From the NCBI RefSeq assembly GCF_905187505.1, contig NZ_CAJJIC010000054.1, positions 1 through 14,106 of the forward strand: 14,106 nucleotides of DNA. Direction: 5' to 3'. The notes under the pieces are model-generated. The model had not been told where the DNA came from. It worked only from the letters and a program-made list of their open reading frames with translations, and did not search any database. Numbering within the stretch: the stretch's first letter is position 1; each line of letters opens with the position of its first letter. The position numbers and the translations under genes were made by a program. This DNA is from an uncultured Mailhella sp. GTDB taxonomy: Bacteria; Desulfobacterota; Desulfovibrionia; Desulfovibrionales; Desulfovibrionaceae. Positions 1 through 7,102 of the stretch are shown piece after piece.

Positions 1-388
1 GTTCCGCCGGCCAGATGCGTCTGGCCGTGCCCATGAACATGTTGGTCACCTTTTCGTCGGAATTGGCGGCGAGAAAGCGGCGGAGCGGAGGCGAGGCCTT
101 GTCGGCAACGCTGAGTATGTCTGAAAATCCCGGCTGCGCCGGAAGAGTGATGTTCCTGACGATGTCTGCGGTGTCCATGGCCACGGGAGCCATGATGAAC
201 ACGCTGAGGATGATGGCAAGCCCGTTCATGACCATGGCGGGGGGAACCTGCTGCACGCCGAGAGCGTTGCGCACCAGAGAGGTGACCACCACGATTTTGA
301 CGTAGGAGGTGACCATCATGAGGAAAAAGGGGGCGAGTCCGAGCAGGGACAGCCCGGCCATGAGGTACAGAGGATTGATGTCGGACAT
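1..388 (-). CDS. sctR: Export-gate membrane protein SctR (YscR/FliP family), N-terminal 129 residues, cut by window edge
   Basis: SctR is the main subunit of the helical export gate (SctR5S4T1) in the inner membrane, through which substrates enter the injectisome channel. The start is the ATG at 388-386, with GGAG nine bases upstream; the reading frame is open to the window edge. Visible features are a hydrophobic N-terminal segment (about residues 7-28), the family signature around residues 26-50 (TSYVKIVVVTSLVRNALG followed by QQVPP), and a second membrane segment near residues 52-70 ending in FIMAPVA. A periplasmic-type stretch follows, ending at the edge with the conserved-looking MFMGTARRIWP. 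The gene starts 21 bases after sctQ, matching the usual Q-R-S-T-U order, so sctS, sctT and sctU probably follow outside the window. The family call rests on the RNALG/QQ.PP motif and synteny and is very secure; FliP is the only serious alternative, and the neighbours rule it out. Confidence 0.95.
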   Translation of the reverse strand, partial: MSDINPLYLMAGLSLLGLAPFFLMMVTSYVKIVVVTSLVRNALGVQQVPPAMVMNGLAIILSVFIMAPVAMDTADIVRNITLPAQPGFSDILSVADKASPPLRRFLAANSDEKVTNMFMGTARRIWPAE

Positions 389-409
389 GGACCGCGACTC
401 CGGAGCGCG

Positions 410-1558
410 CTACAGCGTTTCGGCTATCTGTACGCCCAGGGTGCCGTCCATGTCCACCAGACGTCCGCGGGCTATGGCCTTGCCGTTGGCCCGGATGGTC
501 ACGAGAGAGGCAAGATCGCCGTTCAGGGAAAACGTGTAGCCGGGCGTGAGCGCCTCGAGTTCTCCCACCGTAATGACGCGGCGGTCGAGTTCAAAGCTCA
601 GGCGGATGTCTATGTCTTTGATTTCAGGGGTATCCATGGAAGAGTCCGGTTCTTCGGATAGGGGTGAGGCAAGCGTGACCTGCGCTCCGCTTACGGTGCA
701 GGATGCCGCAAGGCTTGCAGCGTTTTCGCGGTGAAGGCGCAGAATCAGGGTTTCCGGGGCCGTCCAGACCTCGGGCAGAAGCACGTCTTCCGGCGCGAGA
801 GCGGCGACCTCTTCCGGCGTCATTCGAAGATAGCCCGATTCAAACGCGACTTCAAGGGGAACGGTTTTCAGCGCTTCGCTCAGCGGGCCGCCGCTTCGTA
901 CAGGGAGAGTCCTGATTGCCTCGGCAAGCACGTATCCGCTTCCTGCGGTCAGGGGAGAAAGCCGCACAAAGGTCGTCAGTTCCGGCAGACCGTTGCAGGC
1001 GGAAAGAGAGGCCTTGAATCCCGCAGAAAAGGGGTGGCCTGCCGGGATGGCATTGAAATGAACGTCCCGCACGTCAAAGGTACGGTCGAGCAGGGTCCGC
1101 AGTGAGGAGAGCAGGGGAGCAAGCATCGATTCCAGCAGCGCGCGGCGCACTTCTTCCGGCAGAGTCCGCTCATCGAAGGCGGGCGCCTGTCCTGCGGCAT
1201 CGGCAAAGGCTTCGTGGCGAAGGAGCAGTGCCGTGTCGTCGAGCTCAAGCTGCCAGCCTGCTCCGTTGATGTCGAGGTCGAGCACGCAGGCGGGAGAAAA
1301 CTCGGGAGCCTCCGGCAGCGGGGAGAGCTCCAGTTCTCCTGCACCGAAGGGCGCGCTCCACGGGCCGGGACGAAGCAGAAGCGAGTTTTGAAGAAGTGCC
1401 TTTTCCCGGGGGAGAAAAGGGGGCCGGAAGGTGGGATGATACATGTGTTCCGCCATGGTGTCGTTCCGTGTGAAGAGCGTTTGTGCACTTCCCCCCGGCA
1501 TTGCGGTCGAGAAGCGTTGTTTTTTCGAAGAAGGCCATCCTTCATCTGAGGTCATCAT
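410..1558 (-). CDS. sctQ: Sorting-platform / C-ring protein SctQ (YscQ/FliM-FliN family, two SpoA domains)
   Basis: SctQ builds the cytoplasmic pods of the sorting platform, which load chaperone-substrate complexes and link to SctK and SctL. At 382 codons it has the usual family length. The C-terminal half shows two SpoA-like segments: about residues 218-275 (LPVRSGGPLSEALKTVPLEV onwards) and about 312-382, with the typical ITVGELEALTPGYTFSL and IARGRLVDMDGTLGVQI stretches. The N-terminal 200 residues are divergent, as in the family. The frame opens at an ATG at 1558 that overlaps the sctP stop (ATGATGA), suggesting translational coupling, but no strong ribosome binding site is seen there. 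Internal ATGs at 1456 (MAEHMYHP) and 1444 are possible true starts, with a weak GGAA before them. ATG637 could give a separate SpoA2-only product of 75 residues (see findings). Function is assigned from the SpoA repeats and from the O-P-Q-R gene order. Confidence 0.92.
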   Translation of the reverse strand: MMTSDEGWPSSKKQRFSTAMPGGSAQTLFTRNDTMAEHMYHPTFRPPFLPREKALLQNSLLLRPGPWSAPFGAGELELSPLPEAPEFSPACVLDLDINGAGWQLELDDTALLLRHEAFADAAGQAPAFDERTLPEEVRRALLESMLAPLLSSLRTLLDRTFDVRDVHFNAIPAGHPFSAGFKASLSACNGLPELTTFVRLSPLTAGSGYVLAEAIRTLPVRSGGPLSEALKTVPLEVAFESGYLRMTPEEVAALAPEDVLLPEVWTAPETLILRLHRENAASLAASCTVSGAQVTLASPLSEEPDSSMDTPEIKDIDIRLSFELDRRVITVGELEALTPGYTFSLNGDLASLVTIRANGKAIARGRLVDMDGTLGVQIAETL

Positions 1559-2196
1559 TCATGGGAAAGCTGGTCCTCCGTCATGTAGGTGCGCGACCGT
1601 CGGCCGGAGTCGTTGTCTTCCCTGCCGGAATCTCTTGTCACCTCGACGCGTACGTTACCTTTTTCCAGGCTTTCCAGCATGGATTTGAGCGAATCCTGTG
1701 CGGAGACCAGCGTCTGGAAGGACGAGGCGTCGGAGCTTGAAAGCGTGACGGAAAGCATGCCGGTCATGTCGCGATGAAGCGTTATTTCCGTGCCGGGAAG
1801 GGCATGGCTTCCCAAAGAGAGCCTGACCTCATGTCCCCCCTGCTCCGGGGTGGACACGAGAATGCGTTCCACCAGCTTTTCCAGATCCGCCTGTTCGGGG
1901 CCCTGCGCGGCGGGCGCGGGCGGGGCCGCTTCTTCCATGCGTCCTGAAAAAAGACTTTCAAGGGGATTCGTCATGCCGGAAAGAACGGCTGAAGAGTCCG
2001 GCGCTGGAGATGTTTCCTCCTTTTTCGTTCCGCCGCTTTCAAGGTCATGTCTGCCGGGTGCTTTTTCTTCCATTGACTTCATGAAAAGGTCGGCGGCTTC
2101 CCTGTCGCAAGGCGGAGGAGAGCTTTCGCCGCGCTCCCGGTGAGGACTTTTGTCCGCAGATACCGGCTCGGAAAAACGGATGTTCATGCTGCTCAT
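1555..2196 (-). CDS. sctP: Needle-length ruler and substrate-switch protein SctP (YscP/FliK family), short form
   Basis: SctP measures the needle and, through its C-terminal domain, switches export from needle subunits to tip, translocator and effector substrates by acting on SctU. The chosen start is ATG 2196 (MSSMNIRF), with AAGGAG six bases upstream and 16 bases after the sctO stop. A frame extension to 2271 exists but would overlap sctO and lacks such a site. The protein is 213 residues. Residues 1-110 are polar and rich in Pro, Ser, Glu and Ala, as expected for an extended ruler region. Residues about 115-185 carry the hook-length/T3S4-like domain: VRLSLGSHALPGTEITL, then a beta-rich LSVTL stretch and an amphipathic helix SLKSMLESLEKGNVRVEV. 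A charged tail follows. The size is well below Yersinia YscP and closer to short rulers. The call depends on the C-terminal domain and on position between sctO and sctQ; sequence identity in the ruler part is not informative. Confidence 0.85.
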   Translation of the reverse strand: MSSMNIRFSEPVSADKSPHRERGESSPPPCDREAADLFMKSMEEKAPGRHDLESGGTKKEETSPAPDSSAVLSGMTNPLESLFSGRMEEAAPPAPAAQGPEQADLEKLVERILVSTPEQGGHEVRLSLGSHALPGTEITLHRDMTGMLSVTLSSSDASSFQTLVSAQDSLKSMLESLEKGNVRVEVTRDSGREDNDSGRRSRTYMTEDQLSHE

Positions 2197-2212
2197 GCTG
2201 CTCTCCTTCGTG

Positions 2213-2713
2213 TCAGGCGTCTTCGCCCTCGGCTTCGGCGCCCTTGCGGGATAGGGGATGAAATTCCTCAAGTTCCAGATCTTCCCTGCGTTCCTCTTCC
2301 TTTTTGGCGTCTTCCTTCCATATGTCCCGGTGCGCTTCTATTTTGGAAGTGTTTTTGCCGGCGATTTTTGCGGCCGTTTTCGCGCCCTCAAGCTCAACAC
2401 GACGCTGTTCCGCTTCTTTTTTTGCCGAAAGCACGGCCTGTTCCCGGGTGCACTCCTCATCGGCGAGTCTTGCAAGGCCGGCCTTGAACTGTTCCAGCCG
2501 TTCAAGGCTCAGGGGCACGTTCATGACGGCCGCGTAGCGCCGGTCCTCTTCCTGCCTTCGCCACACGCGGAACTCATCCAGTTCCCGCTGTTTTTGCGCC
2601 ACGTTTTCTTCCGCCTCCCTGACGGCGATTTCCGCGCTGCGCACGCGCCGTTTGGCGCTCTCCTCCCGGTATCGGCGCACGGTGAGCAGAGCGGCGAGGG
2701 GATAGGCTTCCAC
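2213..2713 (-). CDS. sctO: ATPase stalk protein SctO (YscO/FliJ-like coiled coil)
   Basis: SctO is the central stalk that sits in the SctN hexamer and contacts the SctV export gate; in several systems it also recycles chaperones. The protein is 166 residues, mostly charged and almost entirely predicted coiled coil, with heptad-like Leu/Ala/Val spacing from about residue 8 to 135. The C-terminal element REDLELEEFHPLS has the LE.EEF pattern seen in YscO-type proteins. The start is a GTG at 2713-2711, overlapping nothing and two bases past the sctN TGA stop, which indicates translational coupling. Only a distant GAGG lies upstream, so reinitiation is likely. The family is poorly conserved in sequence; the assignment rests on size, coiled-coil character and the fixed N-O-P-Q order. 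Confidence 0.87.
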   Translation of the reverse strand: MEAYPLAALLTVRRYREESAKRRVRSAEIAVREAEENVAQKQRELDEFRVWRRQEEDRRYAAVMNVPLSLERLEQFKAGLARLADEECTREQAVLSAKKEAEQRRVELEGAKTAAKIAGKNTSKIEAHRDIWKEDAKKEEERREDLELEEFHPLSRKGAEAEGEDA

Positions 2714-2715
2714 GA

Positions 2716-4032
2716 TCAGCGCACCGCCTCGAACAGTCCTTCCAGCGTCTGCTCGAACGTGCTCTTTTCGCCGAGCCCCTGCTTGAGAAAGGCGTTCACC
2801 TTGTCTATGTGCGCGAGAGCGTCGTCGGCTTCCTTGTCCGCCCCCTTCTTGTACTCGCCTATCTGCACGAGAAGTTCCACTTCCGCATATTTTGCCAGAA
2901 TCTGCCTGAGTCTCTGGGCGGCCTTCTTGTGTTCCTTGCTCACGATGGCATTCATCACGCGGCTGACGCTCGCCTGAACGTCTATGGCCGGGTAATGATT
3001 GCGCGCGGCAAGCTTGCGCGAAAGAACGATGTGTCCGTCGAGAATGGAGCGTGTTTCGTCGGCAATGGGTTCGGTCATGTCGTCGCCTTCCACGAGCACG
3101 GTATAAAGCGCCGTGATGGAGCCCTTGTCGGAATTGCCCGCCCGTTCCATGAGCTTGGGCAGCTCGGAAAACACCGACGGCGGGAAGCCGCGCCGGGTGG
3201 GCGGCTCGCCTGCGGCAAGACCGATTTCGCGCTGAGCACGGCCGAAGCGGGTGACGGAATCCATCATGAGCAGAACGCTTCGGCCCTGGTCGCGGAAGTA
3301 TTCGGCGATGGCCGTGGACGTGTAGGCCGCCTTGAGGCGTTCCATGGAGGAACGATCCGAGGTGGAGACCACGAGCACGGCCTTTTTTCTTCCTTCCTCG
3401 CCGAGGTCGTTTTCAATGAATTCCCTGACTTCTCTTCCTCGTTCGCCGATGAGAGCCAGAACGCATACCTCGGCGGAGCATCCCTTGATGATGCTCGAAA
3501 GCAGCGTGGACTTGCCGCCGCCTGCCGCGGCGAAGATGCCCATGCGCTGACCTTCGCCGCAGGTGAGCATGCCGTCGAGGGCGCGCAGGCCGAGCGTGAG
3601 AGGTCGGCTGATGATCTTGCGCGTCATGGGGTTGGGCGCTTCGGCAAAAACAGGATAGTGCTGGCGGGTCCTGAGCGCAGGGCCTCCGTCGATGGGCTGG
3701 CCGAGTCCGTCGAGCACGCGGCCGAGCAGTTCTTCTCCCACGGGAACGGAAAGAATTTCTCCCGTAGGTATGACCTCCGTGGCCGGAGAGACGCCCTGAC
3801 AGCTTCCGAGGGGAGAGAGCAGGGCCACGTTGCGGACAAAGCCCACGACTTCGGCCTTCAGCGTGAAATTTTCCCAGGGATTGCTGAGTATGCAGAGTTC
3901 TCCCACCTTCACGCCGGGCACGACGGCACGGATGATGGTGCCTACGACCTGTTCCACGCGGCCGCGCACGTCCACGGGGGTTGTGGTCTGCACCGCTTCT
4001 TCAAGAAGAGCTCCTATGTACTCGAATGCCAT
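2716..4032 (-). CDS. sctN: T3SS ATPase SctN (YscN/FliI, F1-beta-like)
   Basis: SctN is the hexameric ATPase at the base of the export apparatus; it strips chaperones and unfolds substrates. It is 438 residues, the normal length. The N-terminal barrel (1-95) contains [20 protein letters not shown]. The catalytic core has a Walker A loop at residues 168-176 (AAAGGGKST), catalytic Glu197 within [13 protein letters not shown], Walker B VLLMMD at 253-258, the [20 protein letters not shown] signature at 261-280, [20 protein letters not shown] at 315-334 and an arginine-finger candidate R358 in ASVSRVM. The C-terminal helical domain (about 365-438) binds chaperone-substrate complexes in this family. 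The ATG at 4032 has GGAG seven bases upstream and follows sctL by 18 bases. No key residue is missing, so the enzyme should be active. FliI is excluded by the surrounding genes. Confidence 0.98.
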   Translation of the reverse strand: MAFEYIGALLEEAVQTTTPVDVRGRVEQVVGTIIRAVVPGVKVGELCILSNPWENFTLKAEVVGFVRNVALLSPLGSCQGVSPATEVIPTGEILSVPVGEELLGRVLDGLGQPIDGGPALRTRQHYPVFAEAPNPMTRKIISRPLTLGLRALDGMLTCGEGQRMGIFAAAGGGKSTLLSSIIKGCSAEVCVLALIGERGREVREFIENDLGEEGRKKAVLVVSTSDRSSMERLKAAYTSTAIAEYFRDQGRSVLLMMDSVTRFGRAQREIGLAAGEPPTRRGFPPSVFSELPKLMERAGNSDKGSITALYTVLVEGDDMTEPIADETRSILDGHIVLSRKLAARNHYPAIDVQASVSRVMNAIVSKEHKKAAQRLRQILAKYAEVELLVQIGEYKKGADKEADDALAHIDKVNAFLKQGLGEKSTFEQTLEGLFEAVR

Positions 4033-4050
4033 GGCTGCGCTCCGCGGGCG

Positions 4051-4668
4051 TTACTGACGTATTTTGCTGTGAAAGGCGTGTTCCAGCGCCTTGAGCTGGG
4101 TTTCGAGACTGGCGTCCACGACGCCGAGTTCGCTTTCCAGAATGCACGAGTCCCGGGAAAGGCGGGCGTCGGCAACGATGGTAAGAAATCCGCTGCCGGA
4201 AGAGCCGGCGGTCATGGCGGCAAGCGCCTGCGAGACGGCCTCTTCGTCGGCGGGCGCTACGCGCACCGTCACTTTCTGCTGACCGCGGACGTTGTTCAGG
4301 GCGTTGCGCACGATGCGCACGATGCGTTCCTTGCCGTCCATTTCTCCGATGATCTTGCGGATGGCCTGATTGACCACGCTGACCAGCGTGTCCTCGATGC
4401 CTTCGATGAACTCCACGGAACTCAGGATGGTTTCCATCATCTTTTCCGCGTGTTCCAGCTTGCCTTCCTCCATGCCGTCGCGGTAGCCTTCCTCCTTTTT
4501 GCGCTCATAGGCTTCTTCTGCCTGCGCTTCCATGGCGGCGGCCTTTTCACGGGCGGCGTCAAGCAGGGAGGAGGCCTCCAGATAGAGGGCGTATTCGTCA
4601 GCCTTGATGATTTTCGTTCCCGCGGCGGGGCGTACGGAACTTTCGCCTAGTCGAAACATGGAGCCCAT
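4051..4668 (-). CDS. sctL: ATPase stator / peripheral spoke SctL (YscL/FliH family)
   Basis: SctL forms the spokes that join the SctN hexamer to the SctQ pods and regulates the ATPase. The preferred start is ATG 4668 (MGSMFRLGESS), ten bases after AGGGAGG. This gives 205 residues and a 22-base overlap with the end of sctK. The frame extends to 4797, but that would bury 150 bases in sctK without a ribosome site. An ATG at 4659 is also possible. From about residue 20 to 80 the protein is an Ala/Glu-rich coiled coil (DAAREKAAAMEAQAEEAYER, then GYRDGMEEGK), followed by the FliH/YscL-type globular part: VVNQAIRKIIGEMD, VRNALNNVRGQQKVTVRVAP, then the SCILESELGVVDASLETQL element typical of the C-terminus. 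Order K-L-N matches Yersinia-type clusters, except that no sctM lies between. The call is secure from the C-terminal motifs plus position. Confidence 0.93.
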   Translation of the reverse strand: MGSMFRLGESSVRPAAGTKIIKADEYALYLEASSLLDAAREKAAAMEAQAEEAYERKKEEGYRDGMEEGKLEHAEKMMETILSSVEFIEGIEDTLVSVVNQAIRKIIGEMDGKERIVRIVRNALNNVRGQQKVTVRVAPADEEAVSQALAAMTAGSSGSGFLTIVADARLSRDSCILESELGVVDASLETQLKALEHAFHSKIRQ

Positions 4669-5321
4669 TCCGGAGCGACCTCCCTGAGAAGAAGTTTTTT
4701 CATGGTGAACCACAAGGCCCTGCGCGGTTCCCTTCGAAGCTGCGGGACGGACGATTCTTCCGACGACGGTGACATGTCGACGTGCGGAAGCCGGCATGCC
4801 GCAAGCGCTCTCAGCTGCTCGGGCCAGTCTGAGCTTACGATGCCGAGAGATGCTGCCGCAAGCGTTCGGACTCTCCCGGCCAGATCCCCCGGAACGTCCG
4901 TCGCAAGCAGAAGAGGGCGCAGACTGCCTACCTGATAGCGTCCCCGCTTGAGTGCATAGGAAAGAACGTCGGCGCCGAGTTCCCTGCGCAGCGCCAGCAC
5001 CTGTTCGCGGGCGATGACGTGCGCAAGCTCTTCGGCGTGCACGGCGGCGCTGAAAAAAAGACCGACTCTTGCAAGCGTGTCGGCATCGAGCAGCGCCAGC
5101 CTCTGCGACTCTTCGGAAAAATTCCAGTAACCGGTCTCCTGCCGGTCTGCCGGGCCCCAGGATCTCCGGAAGTCCTGCCGTGTCCAGAGCGTTGCGAACG
5201 TTCCGCCGAGCGAGGAGAGCTCCGCAGGAACCGGGGCGGCATATTCGCGGTTGAAGGCGATCATTGCCCGGAAAAGGCGGGGTTTCAGCGTGATGACTTC
5301 GACAAGAAATCGGTAATCCAT
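4647..5321 (-). CDS. sctK: Sorting-platform adaptor SctK (YscK/PrgK-neighbour OrgA-like)
   Basis: SctK connects the cytoplasmic domains of the SctD ring to SctQ in the sorting platform. The protein is 224 residues, in the family range, with no membrane segment or signal peptide. It opens with MDYRFLVEVITLKPRLFRAM and contains Trp/Arg-rich segments (WTRQDFRRSWG) and helical Leu/Ala repeats (about residues 75-190). Sequence conservation in this family is low, so the assignment is mainly positional: between unmistakable sctJ and sctL, as in Ysc and SPI-2-like clusters. The ATG at 5321 lies only three bases after the sctJ stop, implying coupled translation. Its 3' end overlaps sctL by 22 bases. 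Of the core components listed here, this one is the least supported by its own sequence. Confidence 0.8.
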   Translation of the reverse strand: MDYRFLVEVITLKPRLFRAMIAFNREYAAPVPAELSSLGGTFATLWTRQDFRRSWGPADRQETGYWNFSEESQRLALLDADTLARVGLFFSAAVHAEELAHVIAREQVLALRRELGADVLSYALKRGRYQVGSLRPLLLATDVPGDLAGRVRTLAAASLGIVSSDWPEQLRALAACRLPHVDMSPSSEESSVPQLRREPRRALWFTMKKLLLREVAPEWAPCFD

Positions 5322-5324
5322 GAA

Positions 5325-6089
5325 TTACTGGGCCTTGTTCCTGCGGTTGCGTACATAGATGACGGCGGCTGCGGCAAGTCCGATGCAGGCCAGCGCCAGA
5401 AGACCGGCGAGTCCGGCCAGAAGATAGAGTCTGCTGTTGTCGGTTCCGGCTGCGCCGGATTCGGCGGGCATGGGTACGCTGACCGTTTCACGCACGGGCA
5501 CGAGCATGACGGAGACCCTGTCCTGCATGAGCCCGGGAACGGCGTTGGCGGCCAGTTCGCGGATGTAGGGAATGAGTCTTGTCGCCTGAGATTCCGGGGT
5601 GTGACGCAGAAAGACGGCGGCACTCGGAGGGGTGACGTTGCCGGTTCCGAGATCGGTCTGACCGAGCACGACGTGCACTCGTGCGGTGAGCACGCCGTCT
5701 ATCCGTGAAAAGGTGTCGGAGAGCTCCTGAGAGAGAGCATAGGCCAGCCGGGCCTGTTCTTCCGTTGTCGAGGAAATCATGCCCTGAGCGGAGAACACCT
5801 GGCCGAGACTCTGAAAATCCTCCCGGGGCAGGCTGTTTTCCTTCAGAATTTCCAGCGCCTGAACGATCTGCTTTTCTTCCACGGCAATGCTGAAGTCGTT
5901 CTTGGCAGCGATCTTTTCCGCGGAAATGCCGTGGCGCAGCAGCACGGACAGCATGGTGTTGGCCTGATTTTCGCTGAGCCCCTGATAGATTTCAGTCTTG
6001 CAGCCGGCAAGCAGAAGAAAGGCCGCGGCAAGGATGAGGCAAAGAAGGCGGCGGGAGGCGGAAAGACAGTGGAAGCGGGAAAACGACAT
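5325..6089 (-). CDS. sctJ: Inner-membrane ring lipoprotein SctJ (YscJ/PrgK/FliF-like)
   Basis: SctJ forms the inner ring of the basal body in the periplasm, nested within the SctD ring. It is 254 residues. The N-terminus is a lipoprotein signal: basic head, hydrophobic core (about 15-28), and lipobox LLAGC with Cys30 as the lipidated residue. The first ring-building domain begins with TEIYQGLSENQANTMLSVLL (33-52), the hallmark opening of the family. The second carries RARHAVV-type beta strands (LTARVHVVLGQTD, 134-146) and IPYIRELAANAVPGL (173-187). A membrane helix at about 221-245, followed by the basic tail VRNRRNKAQ, anchors the C-terminus. The ATG at 6089 has AAGGA nine bases upstream and follows sctI by 15 bases. 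All expected parts are present. FliF is excluded by length and the lipobox. Confidence 0.98.
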   Translation of the reverse strand: MSFSRFHCLSASRRLLCLILAAAFLLLAGCKTEIYQGLSENQANTMLSVLLRHGISAEKIAAKNDFSIAVEEKQIVQALEILKENSLPREDFQSLGQVFSAQGMISSTTEEQARLAYALSQELSDTFSRIDGVLTARVHVVLGQTDLGTGNVTPPSAAVFLRHTPESQATRLIPYIRELAANAVPGLMQDRVSVMLVPVRETVSVPMPAESGAAGTDNSRLYLLAGLAGLLALACIGLAAAAVIYVRNRRNKAQ

Positions 6090-6104
6090 GACGGCATTTC
6101 CTTG

Positions 6105-6536
6105 TCAGGACTGGTTGCGGAGCAGGGAGTCCAGGCCCTGCGTGGTCTTCTGGGTGACCTGAAAGCCGGAGTCGGCCTGAAACCGGAGCATGGCCACCTG
6201 AAACTGAAGTCGATAGAGTTCGGAGGGCGTGAGAAGCGGCGTTTCGGATGCCCCGGAAATGGAACCACGGTCTGCGGAGAGACTTTCTGCGGTGCGTCTG
6301 TCCTCGGCCGCTGCATCCCGTGCGGACGACGAGACGTCGTGAACCTCCGGCTGTCCGGCCGTTCCTGAGGCATCAGGCCGGACGTCGGGCTGTTCCAGAA
6401 GCTGCTCGAAGGCACGGGAGAGCGCATCCGGCACGGGAGAAGGGCCGGAACTGACGAGTCCCTCTCCCTGAGGGAGGCTCATGCGCTCGAACGCTTCGAG
6501 AAGTCGGTTCGACGAGGCAAGGGACACGGCGTCCAT
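6105..6536 (-). CDS. sctI: Inner rod / needle adaptor protein SctI (YscI/PrgJ family)
   Basis: SctI polymerises in the periplasm and joins the export gate to the needle. The 143-residue protein has its diagnostic part at the C-terminus, about residues 103-143 (TPSELYRLQFQVAMLRFQ, then GFQVTQKTTQGLDSLLRNQS). This is an amphipathic helix hairpin like that of rod and needle subunits. Residues 30-100 are Ala/Ser/Asp-rich low complexity, making the protein longer than Yersinia YscI. The ATG at 6536 has GGAG nine bases upstream and lies 27 bases after the yscG-like gene. There is no separate yscH-like gene between them, unlike in Yersinia. Export is expected to be T3SS-dependent, without a Sec signal, and none is visible. 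The family call is firm from the C-terminal motif and the G-I-J order. Confidence 0.9.
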   Translation of the reverse strand: MDAVSLASSNRLLEAFERMSLPQGEGLVSSGPSPVPDALSRAFEQLLEQPDVRPDASGTAGQPEVHDVSSSARDAAAEDRRTAESLSADRGSISGASETPLLTPSELYRLQFQVAMLRFQADSGFQVTQKTTQGLDSLLRNQS

Positions 6537-6563
6537 GGATGCGCGCTCCGTCGGCGGTCAGAG

Positions 6564-6935
6564 TTATTCCCGGTCCAGCTGTTCCATGAGGGAACGGGCC
6601 AGTTCCGAGGCGCTGCCGTCCTTTTCGCTGAGGGGACGGAGGACTTCGCGGGCTTCGTCTTTTTTGTCGGCAAGACAGAGACAGAGACCGAGCATGGCCT
6701 GCGCGTCGGCGTCTTCGGGATGTTCTGAAAGAATGCCGTTGCGAAGCAGCTTTTCGGCTTCTTCATATTCTCCTATGACGATGTGGCTGAGGGCCTGTCC
6801 GATCAGCGCCGGGACATGGGCGGGACGGACGGCCAGAACGCCGTCATAGATGGTGCGGGCTTCAAGGACCAGGCCCTTGTGGCACCCGGCGTTGGCGATG
6901 TCGAGAAGTCGGGCGATCTGGGAATCGGTAAGCAT
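6564..6935 (-). CDS. yscG: Needle-subunit co-chaperone, YscG-like TPR protein
   Basis: In Ysc-type systems YscG and YscE clamp the needle monomer and stop it polymerising in the cytoplasm. This 123-residue protein is all-helical with TPR-like repeats: about residues 5-37 (IARLLDIANAGCHKGLVLEA), 39-71 (DGVLAVRPAHVPALIGQAL then GEYEEAEKLL), and 73-106 (HPEDADAQAMLGLCLCLADK then DEAREVL). The start ATG 6935 has GGAG five bases upstream. It follows sctF after an unusually long 167-base gap and precedes sctI by 27 bases, matching the E-F-G-(H)-I order. The symbol is that of the Yersinia counterpart. TPR sequences are interchangeable between families (HrpB1-type proteins look similar), so the position decides the call. 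Confidence 0.85.
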   Translation of the reverse strand: MLTDSQIARLLDIANAGCHKGLVLEARTIYDGVLAVRPAHVPALIGQALSHIVIGEYEEAEKLLRNGILSEHPEDADAQAMLGLCLCLADKKDEAREVLRPLSEKDGSASELARSLMEQLDRE

Positions 6936-7102
6936 GATGTCTCCATGCGGTCGGCAGTCCTCAACGGGCTGTCAGGGTTGTAAAGATGACGGTCGGGCGT
7001 CTTCGGCGGCGGATTTTTTCGGGCCTTGTGCCGGAAGCTGCCGTGTGCATTTCCTGCCGTCGTTCTTCGTCCGCCGTGCGGGCGAAGATCAAGCGCTCCT
7101 CG
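6936..7102 (-). other. Untranslated 167-base spacer between needle gene sctF and the yscG-like gene
   Basis: This is the longest gene-free stretch in the window and lies inside an otherwise tightly packed operon. It begins immediately after the sctF stop. On the transcribed strand it contains the distal arm of the stop-codon hairpin (7092-7099) and a second inverted repeat (7065-7087). Farther on are an A6 run and the ribosome binding site of the next gene. No credible reading frame or convincing sigma70 promoter is present. A TTTACA at 6984-6979 lacks a matching -10. The layout looks like an mRNA processing or stabilising region rather than a coding remnant. Confidence 0.6.
7065..7087 (-). 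other. Second inverted repeat 3' of the needle gene
   Basis: On the minus strand the sequence reads CTTCG, C, CCGC, loop ACG, GCGG, A, CGAAG. This gives a nine-pair stem with one internal mismatch and a three-base loop. It starts 15 bases downstream of the sctF stop codon. No run of U follows directly, so it does not look like an intrinsic terminator. With the hairpin at 7092-7116 it forms a tandem pair that could block 3' exonucleases or serve as a processing site. Confidence 0.5.

Noticed and set aside
2809..4650. A 613-codon open frame on the plus strand, opposite sctN and sctL
   Set aside because: It is fully antisense to genes with clear motifs, has a His/Gly/Ala-heavy composition with no domain pattern, and is what GC-rich codon usage on the other strand produces by chance.
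4669..4797. Upstream extension of sctL to ATG 4797
   Set aside because: It would overlap sctK by about 150 bases, lacks a ribosome site and has unrelated composition compared with the SctL N-terminus.
6979..6984. TTTACA on the minus strand upstream of the yscG-like gene as a -35 box
   Set aside because: At 16-18 bases downstream there is only AGGACT or similar, with no acceptable -10 box.
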